Assembly: GCA_028280195.1 (NCBI GenBank)
Contig: JANQMH010000008.1
Coordinates: 1-64,000, forward strand
From: Exilibacterium sp.
GTDB lineage: Bacteria > Pseudomonadota > Gammaproteobacteria > Pseudomonadales > Cellvibrionaceae
Length of the DNA: 64,000 nt
Direction: 5' to 3'
Part shown: positions 1-9,136 of the stretch, piece by piece
How positions within the stretch are numbered: the first letter of the stretch is position 1
Layout: every line of letters begins with the position of its first letter
Notes under the pieces: model-generated
The model's database searches: none
Told to the model about the DNA's origin: nothing
Seen by the model: only the letters and a program-made list of their open reading frames with translations
Translations under genes and position numbers: made by a program

Positions 1-714
1 CACCGCACTATTCGTGGAGAGATTCTCTATACCAGTAAAAAACCGGCGTCGATGGACCGCGAGCGCGGGCGCGAATACTTCAGCCTGACGCAGCAGGCCG
101 ACGGTGTCGATGTGCTGCTGGCCCACTGTGAGATCGACGACGCACCCAATGTGGTGCGCGATGTGTGCCTGTCCCTGCAGCATGCCAGCGCCGCCCCTGT
201 CGACTGCAGCGTGCGCCTCAGCGTTGGCGACCGCTTCGAGGGCAGCGGCTGGATGCGCTTCAGCGAGCACAGCGCCGAATGCGACAGTTACAACTGGCGC
301 GACGGCCGTATCAGCCAGCGCCTGGCGCTGCAGCGGCCGGCGCGCTGGCTGCAGGCCCACCCCATCGCCGGCGATGCGCTGCTGATGCGGCTCTACGATT
401 TGCGTCAAGGACCCGGCAAACAGATGCAGTCGGATCTGTTTCTGACCTCGCCGGATCACCGCGGCGCCAGCGGCCCGCAGTTGTTCCCCACCGGCTTTGG
501 TCTGGTCTATGTCGGCGCGGAGACCATTACGGTAGAGGCCGGCACCTTTGCCGCGCGCCATTTTCAGGTCACCGATACCGCCGGCAATCTGCCGGAGGAA
601 CATCCGCCCTACGATGTCTGGTGTACCGCCGATGATGACTATATTTTATTGCGCGCCGGCGCCGGCGGCTATATGCAGACTCACTATGAGTTGGTAAGCC
701 TGCAGCGGGATTGA
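1..714 (+). CDS. hypothetical protein, 5' partial
   Basis: The frame is open from the first base of the window, so the true start lies upstream; an internal ATG at 52 is probably not the start. The visible 237 codons give a soluble, acidic protein without membrane segments or a motif I recognise. It ends 4 bases before the signal-peptide VOC protein at 719, which overlaps the oxidoreductase at 1318, so the three genes look like one operon. Codon use and GC match the neighbours. Function unknown; coding status is well supported by the operon layout and by high GC at third positions. Confidence 0.75.
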   Translation, partial: HRTIRGEILYTSKKPASMDRERGREYFSLTQQADGVDVLLAHCEIDDAPNVVRDVCLSLQHASAAPVDCSVRLSVGDRFEGSGWMRFSEHSAECDSYNWRDGRISQRLALQRPARWLQAHPIAGDALLMRLYDLRQGPGKQMQSDLFLTSPDHRGASGPQLFPTGFGLVYVGAETITVEAGTFAARHFQVTDTAGNLPEEHPPYDVWCTADDDYILLRAGAGGYMQTHYELVSLQRD

Positions 715-718
715 GGCG

Positions 719-1321
719 ATGAAGAAAATACTGCTCACGTTTTTTGTCGCGCTGCTGGCGTCTGCCGCTGGCGCGGCGCCCCTGCCCGAAGCACAGCGTA
801 TACCGGTGGATGTGCGCCGCACCACGTTTATTGTCAAGGATGCCGATACCTCCCTGGCGCTTTATCGCGACGCGCTCGGTATGCAGGTCGTTTACGACCA
901 GGTGCTGGAGGCCGGCGACCCGGCCGAGCCCGCCGGCTACAAAAAACGCCGGCTGGTACTGCTGCGCGCCAACGACGATTTTATCGGCGTGCTGGGTCTG
1001 CTGCAGTACTTCGCGCCGCTCAAGCCCGAGCACAAAGAGCGTTTCGATGTACCGGTGCCCGGCGATCCGATTGTGGTGATCAATGCCGCCAATCTCGAAC
1101 AGATCTGGCCCAGAGTGGCGGCGGTGCCCGGCCTGCAGGTGATAGACGAGCCCGAGCGTATCGAATACCCGCGCGCCGGCGGCGGCACCATCGCTGTGAT
1201 ACAGTCGATGGTGCGCGACCCCAACGGCTACTGGATCGAGATCAATAAGATTCTCGATGCCGCGGCGGGCACGGAAAAAACCGCGAGCCAAAACAGCGAA
1301 CGAGCAGTGAGAAAGCCATGA
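719..1321 (+). CDS. VOC (glyoxalase/bleomycin-resistance) family protein, exported
   Basis: 200 aa. The N-terminus (MKKILLTFFVALLASAAGAA) is a clear Sec signal peptide. The rest holds a vicinal-oxygen-chelate fold: a first half with the usual DADTSLALYRDALGM stretch and a second half ending in RDPNGYWIEI, the typical C-terminal strand of glyoxalase-like domains. Members bind a metal and act on small molecules such as thiol adducts or aromatic diols; the substrate cannot be told here. The export signal is less usual for this family. The stop overlaps the start of the next gene by 4 bases (ATGA), indicating translational coupling with the oxidoreductase. Confidence 0.85.
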   Translation: MKKILLTFFVALLASAAGAAPLPEAQRIPVDVRRTTFIVKDADTSLALYRDALGMQVVYDQVLEAGDPAEPAGYKKRRLVLLRANDDFIGVLGLLQYFAPLKPEHKERFDVPVPGDPIVVINAANLEQIWPRVAAVPGLQVIDEPERIEYPRAGGGTIAVIQSMVRDPNGYWIEINKILDAAAGTEKTASQNSERAVRKP

Positions 1322-2319
1322 ACGATAATATGCAGATACAGCTGGCCGGCACTCCCGAAGGTATACCGCAGGAGGACGACTTTGCCGTGGTCGAGGCAGC
1401 GCGGCCCGAGGCGGCGCAGGGACAGGTATTATGTGAGACACACTACCTGTCGCTGGACCCGTATATGCGCAGCCAGATCGCCGGCCGGCATATGTCCGGT
1501 AGCGTCAAACCGGGCGATTTGCTGCGCGGTGAGGCAGTAAGCCGTGTGCTGCAGTCCCGTCACCCCGATTTTGCACCCGGCGACACTGTGCGCTGTTTTG
1601 CCGGCTGGCAGCAGTACTCGGTGCACGAGGCGAGTGAACTGCACAGGGTATCTGCCGATATCGAGCCGGTGTCCTATGCACTGTCGGTGCTGGGGATGCC
1701 GGGGCTGACGGCTTATGCCGGCCTGATCTGGCAGGCGCAGCCCAGGGCCGGCGATGTGGTGGTGATTCCGGCGGCCATCGGCGGGGTCGGCGCTACCGCC
1801 GGGCAGCTGGCGAAGGTTCACGGCTGCAGGGTCATCGGCATTGCCGGCTCCGACGAGAAGTGCGCTTATGCGGTCGAGGAACTGGGTTACGACGCCTGTA
1901 TCAATCGCCGCCGTGAAAATATTGCCGGGCGCCTGGATGCTTTGTGCCCGCAGGGTATCGATATCTTTTTCGACCTGGTGGGCGGTGCAATGCTGCAAAC
2001 GGCCTCGGAAAGACTGGCGCAGGGCGCGCGGGTTATTCTCTGCGGCCTGATGGCCGAGTACAACAGCGCAAGCCGCGGCGGCGGCCCGCCCCCCGGCCTG
2101 TGGATTCGCGCCCGCGCCACCGTCTACGGCCTGGTGGTTTACGATTTCGAACCGCGCCGCGACGAGTTTATTGCCGCCTGCCTGCCCTATGTGCGCGACG
2201 GCCGTTTAAAAATGCGCGAGGATATTGCCACGGGGCTGGCGGCGGCTCCCGCTGCTTTTTGCCGGCTGATGCGCGGGGAGAATATGGGTAAAGCTGTAGT
2301 GAAAGTAAAACTCGATTGA
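1318..2319 (+). CDS. NADP-dependent MDR oxidoreductase (zinc-independent, CurA/leukotriene-dehydrogenase type)
   Basis: 333 aa, normal for the medium-chain reductase group that reduces alpha,beta-unsaturated carbonyls. The N-terminal segment LSLDPYMRSQI is characteristic of this subgroup, and the nucleotide-binding loop appears as AAIGGVGATAGQLAK near residue 155. Zinc-binding cysteines of classical alcohol dehydrogenases are absent. It is the last gene of a three-gene operon with an exported VOC protein and an unknown protein, which suggests detoxification of a reactive small molecule, but this is inference. The exact substrate is unknown. Confidence 0.88.
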   Translation: MNDNMQIQLAGTPEGIPQEDDFAVVEAARPEAAQGQVLCETHYLSLDPYMRSQIAGRHMSGSVKPGDLLRGEAVSRVLQSRHPDFAPGDTVRCFAGWQQYSVHEASELHRVSADIEPVSYALSVLGMPGLTAYAGLIWQAQPRAGDVVVIPAAIGGVGATAGQLAKVHGCRVIGIAGSDEKCAYAVEELGYDACINRRRENIAGRLDALCPQGIDIFFDLVGGAMLQTASERLAQGARVILCGLMAEYNSASRGGGPPPGLWIRARATVYGLVVYDFEPRRDEFIAACLPYVRDGRLKMREDIATGLAAAPAAFCRLMRGENMGKAVVKVKLD

Positions 2320-2337
2320 GTTGTCACGACACAGCGG

Positions 2338-3003
2338 TTAACCACCTGGCTTGGCAATACCCAGCGCCGCGGCAACAACCAGCACTATCCAGATAGCGAT
2401 CACCCAGGGCTTTACCCGCGCCAGGCTGCGGATCATGATTTGATTGTCCGTATCGTCGCAGTCGTCCTTGAGCAGTTTGGCGTAGCTGGCGCCGAAACCC
2501 TTGAGGTTGATACGAATCATCAAGCCGCAAAACACCAGCAGGGCAAACGCCAGCAGTTTGGCCGCCAGCCACGGCACTTCAGCCAGTCGGCCCGCGGTCA
2601 GCGAATATAGCGTGGAGCTGACAACGGCGGCGATGATCAGCCAGCGGAAATAGAAATCGATACGCGTTAACGTCGGTATGAATGCGGCGCTGTGTTGAAA
2701 ATGCAGCACCAGCACCACAGTCAGCCATACCGGGCCCAGCAACACGATGGCAAACATCTGCCACAGCGGGTGCTCGACACCCATGAATTCGCTCAGAATA
2801 CCGCCCACTGTCAGCATCAGGCTCATACAGATCTTCGGAATCAGGTCGCAGCCCAGCATGATACGCGCAGCCACCAGGCGGCTGTCGCGGCTGAGCTTCG
2901 GATCGACCACAAAGCCGCTGGCATAAAAAACACCGACATCGCCACCGAGCCAGTAGCAGAAGAGCAGAATATGTATCAATAACATCAGGTCGTAGGCAGT
3001 CAT
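2338..3003 (-). CDS. multi-pass membrane protein, unknown function (paralogue of the gene at 6046)
   Basis: 221 aa with about six hydrophobic segments. The first helix carries LIHILLFCYWLGGDVGVFY, which resembles the His-containing first helix of CopD/DUF2214-like integral membrane proteins. The ATG at 3003 overlaps the TGA stop of the symporter upstream (ATGA), so the two are translationally coupled. A related protein lies at 6046-6726, with the matching segment HIIAMVYWLGGEWGVF. The conserved histidine and the Trp-Leu-Gly-Gly motif may bind heme or metal; this is a guess. Function unknown. Confidence 0.8.
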   Translation of the reverse strand: MTAYDLMLLIHILLFCYWLGGDVGVFYASGFVVDPKLSRDSRLVAARIMLGCDLIPKICMSLMLTVGGILSEFMGVEHPLWQMFAIVLLGPVWLTVVLVLHFQHSAAFIPTLTRIDFYFRWLIIAAVVSSTLYSLTAGRLAEVPWLAAKLLAFALLVFCGLMIRINLKGFGASYAKLLKDDCDDTDNQIMIRSLARVKPWVIAIWIVLVVAAALGIAKPGG

Positions 3004-4433
3004 GGTTTGGTTTCTCGTTGCTTGTATAACAGTTGCTTGTATAACAACAGCACCAGCATGGCGCTGATAAAGGGCACCAGCCGCTCGAGCACATCCCCCG
3101 GTGTATCCGGCAGCAGATAGAACAGCAGCGCCAGCCCGAAGCCGCAGACCATGGAGGCCATGGCCGCGCGCGGCGCCACCGCCATGCCCGCCAGTCGCGC
3201 AAACACCAGCGGGCCGAAGGCCGAGCCGATCGCGATCCAGGCAAACAGCACGCGCTGAAAAATACTCGCCGGCAGCGCCACCGCCACAACAGCGGCTATC
3301 AGGCACAGCAGGGCGATAACCAGCCGCGATATCAGCAGCTCGCGGCCGCGGAAACGGCGGCCGTAACCGAGATCGTGGGAGACGCTGGCGGCGGCCACCA
3401 GCAGCATACTGTCGGCTGTAGACATGATCGCCGACAGCACTGCGGCCAGCAGGATCGCGCCCAGCAGGGGAGGGAACAGGGTGGCGGTCAGCTCAAAGAA
3501 AATGTTTTCCGGGTTGTCGATCGCCGGTATCAGAATGCGGCCCGCCAGGCCGAGAAAAAACATGCCGCAAAATACCAGCGCGTACCAGCCGATGGCGATG
3601 ATCTGCGCCTTGCGCATGGCCTTTTCATCGCGCAGTGCCATAAAGCGCGCCAGCAGATGAGGCTGGCCGAAGGTGCCGATGCCGATGGCCATATTGCCGG
3701 CGATAACGCCCAGTGCCAGCAGGCCGGCATTGCCACCGGTCAGGGCCAGCTGCTCGGGTGTCGCCACCGCCGCCAGCCCGTCGACAAAACCCGCCCAGCC
3801 ACCGATGGCAAACCAGGCGGTGATCGGCAGCACTACTGCCGCTGCCGCCATCAGCAGACCCTGCAGGGTATCGGTGACACTCACTGCCCAAAATCCTCCC
3901 AGCAGGGTGTAGGCCATGATGATGACGCCGCCCAGCACCACCGCCTCGGTGAGCCCGATAGCGAAGCTGGCGACAAAGGCGTTGCCGGCGCCCTGGAACT
4001 GGGCGGCAACGTAAAAGATAAACGAGGTGACGATGACCAGTGAGGCAAAGACGATAATGCGACGCGCCGCCCGCGGTTCACTGCGGTGGGCCAGGAACTC
4101 GGTCAGGGTGAGCAGGCGGTGGCGGCGGCTGTAGCGGCGCAGGCGCGGCGCGATCCACAGCCAGGCGATGGCACACCCGAGCACCGCACCGGCCACAATC
4201 CACAGCGCCGAAATGCCGATCACATAGGTAACACCGCTGACACCCAGCAGCGTCCAGGCCGAGGCGGCGCTGGCAGAGTAACTGACTGCCGCCACCACCG
4301 GCCCCAGGCCGCGCCCGCCGAGAAAGAAATCCTCGGTACTGTGGGTGCGGCGCTGCGCCCACAGGCCGATGGCAAGCAGCAGCGCCTTATAGCAGATCAG
4401 TGTGATCAGTACGGTGGTGGTGTCCATAGTCAT
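3000..4433 (-). CDS. sodium:solute symporter (SSS family, PutP-like)
   Basis: 477 aa, the usual length for SSS transporters, with about twelve to thirteen hydrophobic helices. The segment HSTEDFFLGGRGLGPVV after the first helix is the family signature, and the helix near residues 45-60 (SYSASAASAWTLLGVSG) matches the sodium/substrate site region of PutP-type carriers. It should import an organic solute with sodium at the inner membrane; the substrate cannot be assigned. The C-terminus carries a duplicated LLYKQ caused by a 15-bp tandem repeat. Translation is coupled to the membrane protein at 2338. Two start codons (4433, 4427) are possible. Confidence 0.88.
   Translation of the reverse strand: MTMDTTTVLITLICYKALLLAIGLWAQRRTHSTEDFFLGGRGLGPVVAAVSYSASAASAWTLLGVSGVTYVIGISALWIVAGAVLGCAIAWLWIAPRLRRYSRRHRLLTLTEFLAHRSEPRAARRIIVFASLVIVTSFIFYVAAQFQGAGNAFVASFAIGLTEAVVLGGVIIMAYTLLGGFWAVSVTDTLQGLLMAAAAVVLPITAWFAIGGWAGFVDGLAAVATPEQLALTGGNAGLLALGVIAGNMAIGIGTFGQPHLLARFMALRDEKAMRKAQIIAIGWYALVFCGMFFLGLAGRILIPAIDNPENIFFELTATLFPPLLGAILLAAVLSAIMSTADSMLLVAAASVSHDLGYGRRFRGRELLISRLVIALLCLIAAVVAVALPASIFQRVLFAWIAIGSAFGPLVFARLAGMAVAPRAAMASMVCGFGLALLFYLLPDTPGDVLERLVPFISAMLVLLLYKQLLYKQRETKP
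3017..3046. repeat. 15-bp tandem repeat, two perfect copies
   Basis: Two adjacent copies of GTTGCTTGTATAACA lie inside the 3' end of the symporter gene and duplicate the residues LLYKQ close to its stop codon. It is one of eight short tandem repeats at gene ends in this window. Confidence 0.8.
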
Positions 4434-4442
4434 TACCGTCAG

Positions 4443-4754
4443 CTACCAGTTTCGGCCCCCGACCCAAGTACCGGCGACCGCTTTGAATGCTTCAACAGTG
4501 TAACTGGCGTAGATCCCGGCGCAGTAATAGGGATCTTCTAACAATAATTGCCGTGCCTCGGCGGCGCTGTCGGCTCGATAGATGAAGCAACTGGCCCGAT
4601 ACTCGCCCTTCTCGTCGCTACCGTTATCGGCAACGGGCCCGGCTACGGCGATGCGCTGCATGATGCTTTCAACGTAGTCGAGATGGGCCTGTAAATGAAG
4701 CCGGCGCAATGGACCGCTGCCGTGCGCATCGCGGCAGATAACCAGGAAATACAC
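4443..4754 (-). CDS. YciI family protein
   Basis: 103 aa, the standard size for YCII-domain proteins. It begins MYFLVICRD, contains the conserved His-containing stretch RRLHLQAHLDYVE, and ends with the family's FL..DPY-like segment (LLLEDPYYCAGIY). The YciI fold is a ferredoxin-like small domain whose cellular role is generally unclear; some members are lactone isomerase-like or dehydrochlorinase-like. It is separated by only 9 bases from the downstream symporter and is probably co-transcribed with it. Confidence 0.85.
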   Translation of the reverse strand: MYFLVICRDAHGSGPLRRLHLQAHLDYVESIMQRIAVAGPVADNGSDEKGEYRASCFIYRADSAAEARQLLLEDPYYCAGIYASYTVEAFKAVAGTWVGGRNW

Positions 4755-4857
4755 ATTTTCACCTTTTATATAAAATGATCTATAGACATAACAATAAATT
4801 TTATTGTACTGTCTCAGTCGATAAATTCAATCCGGCGGTAAAAAAGCGGGGGCGGCG

Positions 4858-5859
4858 ATGAGACTGGCAGTCTTCTCGGTAGCGATGGCGGCGGTGCTGG
4901 CCGGCGCCGGCTGCAGTAGCCCGGTGGACAGAGCAGAGATAGGGGCAAGCCGGCTGGATGGGGATTTTGCACGCTTTATCAACTGGTTTGGCGGCGAGTA
5001 CGACAACCACGAACAGGTCTGGCAACAGCGCACTGACGGCCTCGAGGGCGATGCACTGCACGAGCATATCCACCATATTTTCATGCCCGTGCAGGCACCC
5101 GCCATCGGCGAGTACACCTATTTTGTCAAACAGTATACCGATGGCGATTACGAGAAGGTCTATCGCCAGCGGCTCTATCATTTCAGTAAGAATACACAGG
5201 AAAACGCCATTCAGCTTACCATCTACAGTTTTCACGACGCGCAGCGCTACCGGTATATCGACCGCGAACCGCAGCTGGCGCGGGAACTCACCGCGGCAGC
5301 GCTGTACGCGGTACCCGGCTGCGAGGTGTACTGGCAGTACAACGGCCGGCATTTCGACGGCCATATGAAAGAGCAAGCCTGCCATTTTCATTCGCCGCGT
5401 CTGAACAAAACCCTTTACATCACCGACAAACTGCGCCTGACCGACACGGAAATCTGGATTGCCGACAAGGCCTTCGATGCCGGGGGCAACAAGATATTCG
5501 GCCGCGACACCCCGCATAAAAATCGCAAGGTGCGTTATTTCACCGGCTGGATGGGGCTGCAGCGCCGGCGTATCGACGCCGCTGCAGATGAGAAAGACTG
5601 GATCTTTATGCAGCAGTTCAGCATTCACAACGAGGGCCAGATCGTGCCGATTATCGATGCCGAAGGCGGCAAAACCGGCTATTCGATACAGCTGGCGCGC
5701 TTGACTTACCAGAATACCCGCCAACCGATCCTCAAACTCGGCCTGATCGAGGACGCCAGCGGCAAGACTCTCAGCTATATCTGGTCGGAAGTGGGTTCGA
5801 AGCGCCTGGGTATGAACCTGCGCTGGATGCAGGCCGGTCTGACAGCAGTAGAGCCCTGA
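4858..5859 (+). CDS. CpcT/CpeT-like exported lipoprotein
   Basis: 333 aa. The N-terminus is a lipoprotein-like signal ending LAGAGC, with Cys19 as candidate lipidation site. The body follows the CpcT/CpeT chromophore lyase pattern: an opening WFGGEYDNHEQV, a central YRQRLYHF, and a YSFHDAQRYR segment. In cyanobacteria such proteins attach phycobilins to phycobiliproteins; homologues in non-photosynthetic bacteria have unknown roles, and no phycobiliprotein or bilin gene is visible here. It is monocistronic, transcribed away from the YciI gene. Confidence 0.75.
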   Translation: MRLAVFSVAMAAVLAGAGCSSPVDRAEIGASRLDGDFARFINWFGGEYDNHEQVWQQRTDGLEGDALHEHIHHIFMPVQAPAIGEYTYFVKQYTDGDYEKVYRQRLYHFSKNTQENAIQLTIYSFHDAQRYRYIDREPQLARELTAAALYAVPGCEVYWQYNGRHFDGHMKEQACHFHSPRLNKTLYITDKLRLTDTEIWIADKAFDAGGNKIFGRDTPHKNRKVRYFTGWMGLQRRRIDAAADEKDWIFMQQFSIHNEGQIVPIIDAEGGKTGYSIQLARLTYQNTRQPILKLGLIEDASGKTLSYIWSEVGSKRLGMNLRWMQAGLTAVEP

Positions 5860-6045
5860 GCGGGCGTGTTGAATTCCGGTGCGGGCCGAGCTCAGCGGAG
5901 CGCACTGGCGGAGCAGTCCAACCGGGCGCCGGCAGCTGCGCGGCTGTCGCATGACAATCGCCATTTGACAAATGTTAAAGCCGCAACCGCCTAGCGGCGC
6001 TAAGCTGGCAATGTCATCACTGGACACTGAATAAGGAGAGCACCT

Positions 6046-6726
6046 ATGGGTATCACAGAGCTGGCTGTGCTGCGGTGGTTGCATATTATCGCCATGGTCT
6101 ACTGGCTTGGCGGCGAGTGGGGCGTGTTTCAGACCTCCTACAACGTGGTCAACCGCAAACTCTCCCTGGCCGAGCGACGCCGCCATATGGAGACGGCTTA
6201 TCGCATCGATATCCTCGCCCGCACCGGGATAATTCTGTTGCTGCCGCTGGGGCTGCATATGGGCACCTTGTGGGGCGTACAGCCCTTTGGCGGCAGCTAT
6301 CTGACAGTGATGTGGCTGTTGTTTGCCGCTTGGCTGGGACTGTGCTGGGCGGCGTTTATCCACCGCGAAACCGACCGCGGTATCCGCCTGACCCGATTTG
6401 ACGAGGCGATCCGCTTTGTGGTGATCCCGCTGTTATTGCTCGGCAGTATCAGCTCCCTGCTGGGTTACGGGCCGTTCAACGCGGAAGTGGGGCAGAAGTG
6501 GTTTTCGATCAAGGTGCTTATCTTCGCGCTGCTGCTGGTTATCGGTTTGAAACTGCGTTTTATCATGCGCGAGTGGACGGTCATTTTTCGGCGCCTGGAC
6601 GAAAAGGAGGACCCGGTACTGGAGGCAACGCTGGAGAAATCCATCCGCACCGGCCGCAGTCTGGCCTACCTTTACTGGATTGGTATCGCCACAGTGGCAT
6701 TCTTTGGCGCTACCAAGCCGCTCTGA
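6046..6726 (+). CDS. multi-pass membrane protein, unknown function (paralogue of the gene at 2338)
   Basis: 226 aa with about six hydrophobic helices. A strong ribosome binding site (AAGGAG) lies 8 bases before the ATG. The first helix contains HIIAMVYWLGGEWGVF and the second block RIDILARTGIILLLPLGLHMG; both align by eye with the protein at 2338-3003, so the two are paralogues 3 kb apart. Conserved His in the first helix suggests heme or metal binding as in CopD-like proteins, but that is not shown. Followed directly by a 13-bp tandem repeat array. Confidence 0.78.
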   Translation: MGITELAVLRWLHIIAMVYWLGGEWGVFQTSYNVVNRKLSLAERRRHMETAYRIDILARTGIILLLPLGLHMGTLWGVQPFGGSYLTVMWLLFAAWLGLCWAAFIHRETDRGIRLTRFDEAIRFVVIPLLLLGSISSLLGYGPFNAEVGQKWFSIKVLIFALLLVIGLKLRFIMREWTVIFRRLDEKEDPVLEATLEKSIRTGRSLAYLYWIGIATVAFFGATKPL

Positions 6727-6732
6727 TACTCT

Positions 6733-6797
6733 GCGGCCTGCTTGAGCGGCCTGCTTGAGCGGCCTGCTTGAGCGGCCTGCCCGGGCGGCCTGTTCGG
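6733..6797. repeat. 13-bp tandem repeat, five copies
   Basis: Three perfect copies of GCGGCCTGCTTGA followed by two degenerate ones (ending CCCGG and TTCGG). The array starts 6 bases after the stop codon of the preceding membrane-protein gene. Confidence 0.9.
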
Positions 6798-7103
6798 GGG
6801 CAGTACCGGCCGCTGTCCGGGAACCCGCAGAATGGGCGGCAGTCGGCGAGTTCCAACGCCCCGGTAGCCGGCATGCTGCGGCGCCGCCGGCGCCTGCCCG
6901 GGTGCACTGCACCTGCCCGCCGCCACAAGTGCCACAAGACAGCGGCGCAGGGCGGCAGCTGTTTGGGTAAACTTCAGGTTGACACCGCCTACTTTTTTCC
7001 TCACCATACCCTCATTGTAGTTGACACTGTCTACTCCATTGACAAGGGCAAGGCCCCCTGCGATTGACAGTGGTTGCGAGCGGGCAAAGGCGGAGAATTT
7101 GTG
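6798..7103. other. intergenic stretch without recognisable gene
   Basis: Together with the repeat array this makes a 377-base gap. Apart from the array I see only GC-rich, non-coding-looking sequence and a more AT-rich segment near 6985-7040 that may hold the promoter of the SDR gene. No RNA structure recognised. Confidence 0.5.
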
Positions 7104-7916
7104 GTGAAACAGCGGGACAGGCTGTCGAAATACGGCCCCTGGGCACTGGTCACCGGTGCCTCTGACGGCATCGGCAAGGCGTTTGCGCAGAGTCTGGCAG
7201 ACACTGGATTCAATCTGGTTCTGGTCGCGCGCCGGCGCTCGCGCCTGGAGCAGTTGGCCGTAAAGATGGCCGATGCCCGGGGGATAGAAACCCGGGTGTT
7301 GAGCGCAGACCTCAGTCGGCCCGACGAACTGCAGCGGGTGATCGATGCCACCCGCGAGATGGATATCGGCTTGCTGGTCGCCTGCGCCGGCTTCGGTTGC
7401 TCGGGGAAGCTGGTCGACTCGGCGCTGCCGGCGGAGCTGGAAATGCTGGATGTGAACTGCCGGACCGTACTGGCCTTGACACATGAGTTCAGCCGGCGGT
7501 TTGTGGCCCGGCGTCGCGGTGGCCTGGTGCTGATGAGTTCCATCGTCGCTTTCCAGGGCGTGCCGCGCGCGGCCAACTATGCCGCCACCAAAGCATATGT
7601 CCAGACCCTGGCTGAGGGCCTGCGCGCCGAGCTGGCGCCCCACGGTGTCGACATTATCGCCTGCGCGCCCGGGCCGATACACAGTGGCTTCGCCAGGCGC
7701 GCGAATATGCACCTGGGCATGGCACTGCAGCCGCAGGTGGTTGCGGCGGCAACGCTCGGGGCGCTGGGTAAGCGCACCACCGTGCGGCCGGGCTGGCTGT
7801 CCAAGCTGCTGGAAACCCTGCTTAAACTGCCGCGCTGGGGGCGCACACTGATCATGCAGCAAGTCATGAACGGCATGACAAAACACCAAAACAAAGCAAA
7901 CGTTTCCGCCAGGTGA
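7104..7916 (+). CDS. short-chain dehydrogenase/reductase
   Basis: About 270 aa from a GTG start at 7104, chosen because GGAG lies 8 bases upstream; GTG at 7101 and TTG at 7074 are also in frame. Classical SDR features: cofactor loop TGASDGIG, catalytic serine in LMSSIVAF, and the active-site pair in YAATK. The C-terminal part is typical of the hydroxysteroid/fatty-acyl reductase-like group. Substrate unknown. The lipoprotein at 7923 follows within 6 bases, so the two are probably co-transcribed. Confidence 0.85.
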   Translation: MKQRDRLSKYGPWALVTGASDGIGKAFAQSLADTGFNLVLVARRRSRLEQLAVKMADARGIETRVLSADLSRPDELQRVIDATREMDIGLLVACAGFGCSGKLVDSALPAELEMLDVNCRTVLALTHEFSRRFVARRRGGLVLMSSIVAFQGVPRAANYAATKAYVQTLAEGLRAELAPHGVDIIACAPGPIHSGFARRANMHLGMALQPQVVAAATLGALGKRTTVRPGWLSKLLETLLKLPRWGRTLIMQQVMNGMTKHQNKANVSAR

Positions 7917-7922
7917 TTGACC

Positions 7923-8414
7923 ATGTTAACTCGAATGCGCGCTGTCGTTGCCGTTGTCTCTGCCCTGGCATTGTCCGGCTGTTCCATCTCGACACCTTTT
8001 CGGGGCAGTGGTTACGATACGGACCGCGGCGTGATCCTCGATGGCGGTGATACGGTGTACGTTTCGATAACCCATGCCGTATTGGCGAAAGACCGCCGCC
8101 TGCGCTCGACTTTCTGGACGCACGTAAGACGGGTGGAAGCCTCGTTGCAACAGCGCCCGGGTTTCGTTGCCTATTCCATGCGCAGACAGCTGTTTGGCAA
8201 TGAAGCGTGGACGATGACGGTGTGGGCTGACGAAAGCAGCGTAAAGGCTTTCATCAACAGCGATGCCCATCAGCGGGCAATCGGCAGCGCGGCAGCGGCA
8301 CTGACGGCGGCCCACTTCGCGCGAGTTGAGCTGCAGCGGGAAGAACTGCCGTTGAGCTGGGAGCGCGCACTCGAGCTGCTGCATGTCAACAATGCAGGTT
8401 ACCGCCAGCCCTAG
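7923..8414 (+). CDS. lipoprotein with antibiotic-biosynthesis-monooxygenase-like (dimeric alpha/beta barrel) domain
   Basis: 163 aa from ATG 7923. A lipoprotein signal ends in LSGC (Cys20). The mature part holds a ferredoxin-like domain with the pattern VEASLQQRPGFVAYSMRRQ ... MTVWADESSVKAFINSDAH, typical of ABM/DUF3291 proteins, which form dimeric alpha/beta barrels and may bind heme or small hydrophobic molecules. A lipidated member is unusual. It lies 6 bases after the SDR gene. Substrate and role are unknown. Confidence 0.7.
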   Translation: MLTRMRAVVAVVSALALSGCSISTPFRGSGYDTDRGVILDGGDTVYVSITHAVLAKDRRLRSTFWTHVRRVEASLQQRPGFVAYSMRRQLFGNEAWTMTVWADESSVKAFINSDAHQRAIGSAAAALTAAHFARVELQREELPLSWERALELLHVNNAGYRQP

Positions 8415-8479
8415 CGCCGCATTTCCCGTGTGCAAACGGGCAGCTTGACGGCTTTGTGTCGCCGCACTAGGATGGCGCC

Positions 8480-9106
8480 ATGGCGGCCAGCAAAAAAAGT
8501 GATAAACGAAGCGGTGATTTGCGTGAAGCGTGCATTCAAGAGGCGCTGGCAATTGTCGGCAAACACGGTATTCAAAGCCTGAGCCTGCGCGAGGTGGCGC
8601 GCAGGCTCGGCGTTTCGCACCAGGCCCCCTATAAACACTTCCGCAGCCGCGACCATATTCTTGCCGAGATAGTAAGCCGGGCTTATACGGCGTTTGCCGA
8701 ACACCTGGAGGCCCGGCCGCGCAGCAGCGATGCGCACACGGATCTGGAGGCCATGGGGCGCGCCTATATCGAATACGCCCTGACCCATCCACTGCAGTAC
8801 GAACTGATGTTTGGCAACGCCATGCCCGACCCGGCACAACACCCCGATATGATGAAAAACGCCCGCCATGCATTTGCCCTGTTGCAGGCCGGCATCAGGC
8901 GCCTCCATCGCGCCAGCGCGCGTGCCGATGCGGCCGAACGCAGTGACCACGACGCGCTGTTTGTCTGGTCGGTGCTGCACGGGGCCTGCGGTATTATGCA
9001 CTCCCAGTCGCTGCAGTCGCTGGGGCTACCCGCAGATCTGGTAGAGTCGATGATGTCTGCCGCTCTCGAGCGGGTTAGCCATGCTCTGCAGGCGCAGCTC
9101 GACTGA
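8480..9106 (+). CDS. TetR/AcrR family transcriptional regulator
   Basis: 208 aa, normal TetR length. The N-terminal helix-turn-helix is clear: GIQSLSLREVARRLGVSHQ followed by PYKHFRSRDHILAEIV. The C-terminal ligand-binding half resembles the WHG-domain class (TetR_C_13/33). It lies 65 bases downstream of the lipoprotein gene in the same orientation and may control the SDR/lipoprotein pair. No inverted-repeat operator was recognised next to it. Confidence 0.9.
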   Translation: MAASKKSDKRSGDLREACIQEALAIVGKHGIQSLSLREVARRLGVSHQAPYKHFRSRDHILAEIVSRAYTAFAEHLEARPRSSDAHTDLEAMGRAYIEYALTHPLQYELMFGNAMPDPAQHPDMMKNARHAFALLQAGIRRLHRASARADAAERSDHDALFVWSVLHGACGIMHSQSLQSLGLPADLVESMMSAALERVSHALQAQLD

Positions 9107-9136
9107 AAGCACTGCCGGACCGCTGCGCGGGGTTTA

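Noticed and set aside
4801-6363. 520-codon frame on the - strand
   Set aside because: Opposite to the CpcT-like and membrane-protein genes, which have clear domains, signal peptide and ribosome binding sites.
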